The notes beneath the pieces are model-generated. The model searched no databases. It saw only the letters and a program-made list of their open reading frames with translations, and was not told where the DNA came from. 64,000 nucleotides of DNA, taken from positions 202,449 through 266,448 of the forward strand of contig NZ_JYLF01000006.1 of assembly GCF_001043055.1 (NCBI RefSeq), written 5' to 3'. Origin of the DNA: Pseudomonas weihenstephanensis (GTDB taxonomy: Bacteria; Pseudomonadota; Gammaproteobacteria; Pseudomonadales; Pseudomonadaceae). The first letter of the stretch is position 1; every line of letters begins with the position of its first letter. Of this stretch, positions 62,566 to 64,000 are shown in pieces. Position numbers and translations under genes: made by a program.

Positions 62566-64000
62566 ATGCAATGGACGACCGCATGCCCTGACTGGGAGCA
62601 AAAGCTGCGCCTGGGGCAGTCGATCATCCCGGCACCGTTATTCCCGCAGGAAGCCGAAGCCGGCCTGGCCGTGCTACGCGAACTGAAGATCGTCGATGCA
62701 CCGGGCAGCCCAACCATTGGCGAATCATGCGCCGAGTGGGTGTTCGACTTTGCCGGGGCCATCTTCGGCGCCTACGACTACACCACCGGTCGCCGGCTGA
62801 TTTCTGAGTACATGTTGTGTATTCCGAAGAAAAACTCCAAGTCGACCATTGCAGCCGGGATAATGCTCACCGCATTGATTCGTAATTGGCGCATGTCGGC
62901 TGAGTTCATCATCCTGGCTCCGACCAAGGAAATTGCTGACAACTCGTTCAAGCCAGCGGCCGACATGGTCAAGCACGACGAGGAACTGCGCGACCTGATG
63001 CACGTTCAGCCGCACCTGCGCACCATCACTCACCGCGAAACCGGTGCCACGCTCAAGGTTGTGGCCGCCGATGGCGATACGGTCGGCGGTAAGAAAGCAG
63101 TCGGCGTGCTGATCGACGAAGCTTGGCTATTTGGCAAGAACGTCAAGGCACCGGACATTATCCGCGAAGCCACGGGCGGTCTGGCGTCACGGCCTGAAGG
63201 TTTTGTGATCTGGCTGACCACGCAGTCCAACGAGCCGCCTGCCGGTGTGTTCCGCGAGAAGCTCAAATACTCCCGCGCTGTGCGTGACGGGCGTATTGAT
63301 GACAACCAGTTCCTGCCTGTGATCTACGAGTTTCCGCAGTCAATGATCAAAAGCGGTGAGGCCCGCTTGATCGAGAACTTCCACCTGGTTAACCCGAATA
63401 TGGGGTTCTCGGTGGACGAAGCTTTCCTGCTGCGCAGCTTCAAAATGGCGCAGGAAGCGGGCGAAGAAGAGCTACGGGGATTTCTGGCCAAGCACGCCAA
63501 CATCGAAGTCGGTTTAGCGCTGCTCTCCGAGCGCTGGGCCGGTGCCGACTTTTGGGAGATTCAAGGCAAACGCCCAGGGCTGAGCTTCGATGACCTGCTG
63601 CGTATGTGCGAAGTGATCGACATCGGCATCGATGGCGGCGGACTGGACGACCTGCTGGGCTTTGCCGCAATTGGCAGACACCGAAAAACACGCGAATGGC
63701 TGCTATGGAACCACGCATGGGCTCACCCTTCGGTGCTGACCCGGCGGCAAACTGTGGCGGCCAACTTTCACGACTTCGCCAAAGACGGAAACCTCACCTT
63801 GGTCGAGCAGATCGGCCAAGACGTGGAGCAGGTCGCCAGTCTGGTCGCCCGAGTAGAACAGTCCGGCTTGCTTGACAAGGTCGGTCTCGATCCGGCAGGT
63901 ATCGGCGCGATTCTCGATGCCCTGGTCGAGGCCGGTGTCCCTGAAGAGAAGGTCATCGGCATTTCACAAGGCTGGAAACTGGGAGGCGCGATCAAAACCG
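62566..64000 (+). CDS. terL: terminase large subunit, HK97 type, partial at the window end
   Basis: The motor and nuclease that packages DNA. ATG 62566 begins MQWTTACPDWEQKLRLGQSI directly after the terS stop. The frame stays open for 478 codons to the window edge, so the C-terminal part is missing. Walker A variant CIPKKNSKSTIAAGI lies near residue 87, Walker B GVLIDEAWLFGK near residue 180. The RNase-H-like nuclease starts with IDIGIDGGGLDD near residue 351. A family length of roughly 550-600 residues suggests most of the protein is present. Confidence 0.95.
   Translation, partial: MQWTTACPDWEQKLRLGQSIIPAPLFPQEAEAGLAVLRELKIVDAPGSPTIGESCAEWVFDFAGAIFGAYDYTTGRRLISEYMLCIPKKNSKSTIAAGIMLTALIRNWRMSAEFIILAPTKEIADNSFKPAADMVKHDEELRDLMHVQPHLRTITHRETGATLKVVAADGDTVGGKKAVGVLIDEAWLFGKNVKAPDIIREATGGLASRPEGFVIWLTTQSNEPPAGVFREKLKYSRAVRDGRIDDNQFLPVIYEFPQSMIKSGEARLIENFHLVNPNMGFSVDEAFLLRSFKMAQEAGEEELRGFLAKHANIEVGLALLSERWAGADFWEIQGKRPGLSFDDLLRMCEVIDIGIDGGGLDDLLGFAAIGRHRKTREWLLWNHAWAHPSVLTRRQTVAANFHDFAKDGNLTLVEQIGQDVEQVASLVARVEQSGLLDKVGLDPAGIGAILDALVEAGVPEEKVIGISQGWKLGGAIKT

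Larger units (their letters stand above)
46208..64000. mobile_element. lambdoid prophage, left end and early, lysis and packaging regions
   Basis: From the integrase at 46246 to the window end all genes are of phage type. In order: integrase, excisionase, small leftward genes, a bacteriocin module, a LuxR-type regulator, a CI-like repressor, Cro, replication genes, a second recombinase, holin, HNH endonuclease, and small and large terminase. The left attachment site must lie between about 46208 and 46246, but no tRNA or obvious core repeat is visible there. The right end is outside the window, so neither attR nor the element's length can be given. Terminase type suggests a tailed phage with an HK97-like head. 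Confidence 0.93.

Noticed and set aside
46246..64000. CRISPR array or anti-CRISPR
   Set aside because: No regularly spaced short repeats are present. Several small genes are unrecognised, but nothing in them supports an anti-CRISPR call.

Overview
The window reads as a Pseudomonas chromosome, most likely of the P. fluorescens/P. putida side of the genus. The reasons are the 13-gene nuo operon with a fused nuoCD, the order idh/icd/cspD/clpS/clpA/infA/bpt/aat/ftsK/lolA/rarA/crcB/serS/cysG, the N-acetylglutaminylglutamine amide (NAGGN) osmolyte genes, and Pseudomonas-type REP palindromes. About 46 kb of core chromosome is followed by about 18 kb of prophage that runs off the right edge.

Core part. 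A 44-codon orphan lies at the left edge. Positions 642-15585 hold complex I (nuoA to nuoN, minus strand), closed by a strong terminator. Next on the minus strand come aceA (isocitrate lyase), an orphan secretin-domain periplasmic protein, a GNAT gene coupled to the ribosomal oxygenase roxA, purB, and the hflD-mnmA-Nudix group. The two isocitrate dehydrogenases (monomeric idh and dimeric icd) are divergent, so the branch point between the TCA cycle and the glyoxylate shunt is represented by aceA, idh and icd within about 12 kb. Positions 28276-33375 carry cspD, clpS, clpA, infA, bpt and aat; clpS, clpA, bpt and aat together form a bacterial N-degron pathway. Then ftsK, lolA, rarA, crcB, serS and cysG run rightward. 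The NAGGN operon (amidotransferase, synthetase, M42 peptidase) runs leftward from 46207.

Prophage part (46246 to beyond 64000). An integrase ends 38 bp upstream of the NAGGN amidotransferase start, so the phage has inserted into the 5' flank of that operon. The layout is lambdoid: a leftward arm (int, xis, small genes, a LuxR-type regulator), an S24-peptidase CI-like repressor, Cro, a rightward replication arm (helix-turn-helix initiator, DnaB helicase), a second tyrosine recombinase, a possible antiterminator followed by tandem terminators, a lambda-type holin, an HNH endonuclease, and small and large terminase subunits of HK97 type. Shared half-sites (ACCGATGGTTAA type) lie on both sides of the repressor gene and give a clear left and right operator set.

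The most interesting segment is 49.5-54.1 kb. An AT-rich S-type pyocin gene and its probable immunity gene lie between two diverged direct repeats of about 440 bp, together with a truncated second integrase, a frameshifted excisionase-like gene, a zinc-ribbon protein and a decayed copy of a prophage gene. It looks like a bacteriocin module exchanged into the left arm of the prophage. The C-terminal killing domain is not one of the classic pyocin nuclease types I can name. A second notable item is a 75-codon prophage gene whose first ~48 residues copy the start of the host nucleoid-associated protein YejK/NdpA.

All calls were made by reading the sequence. No database search was run, and similarity statements rest on remembered families.
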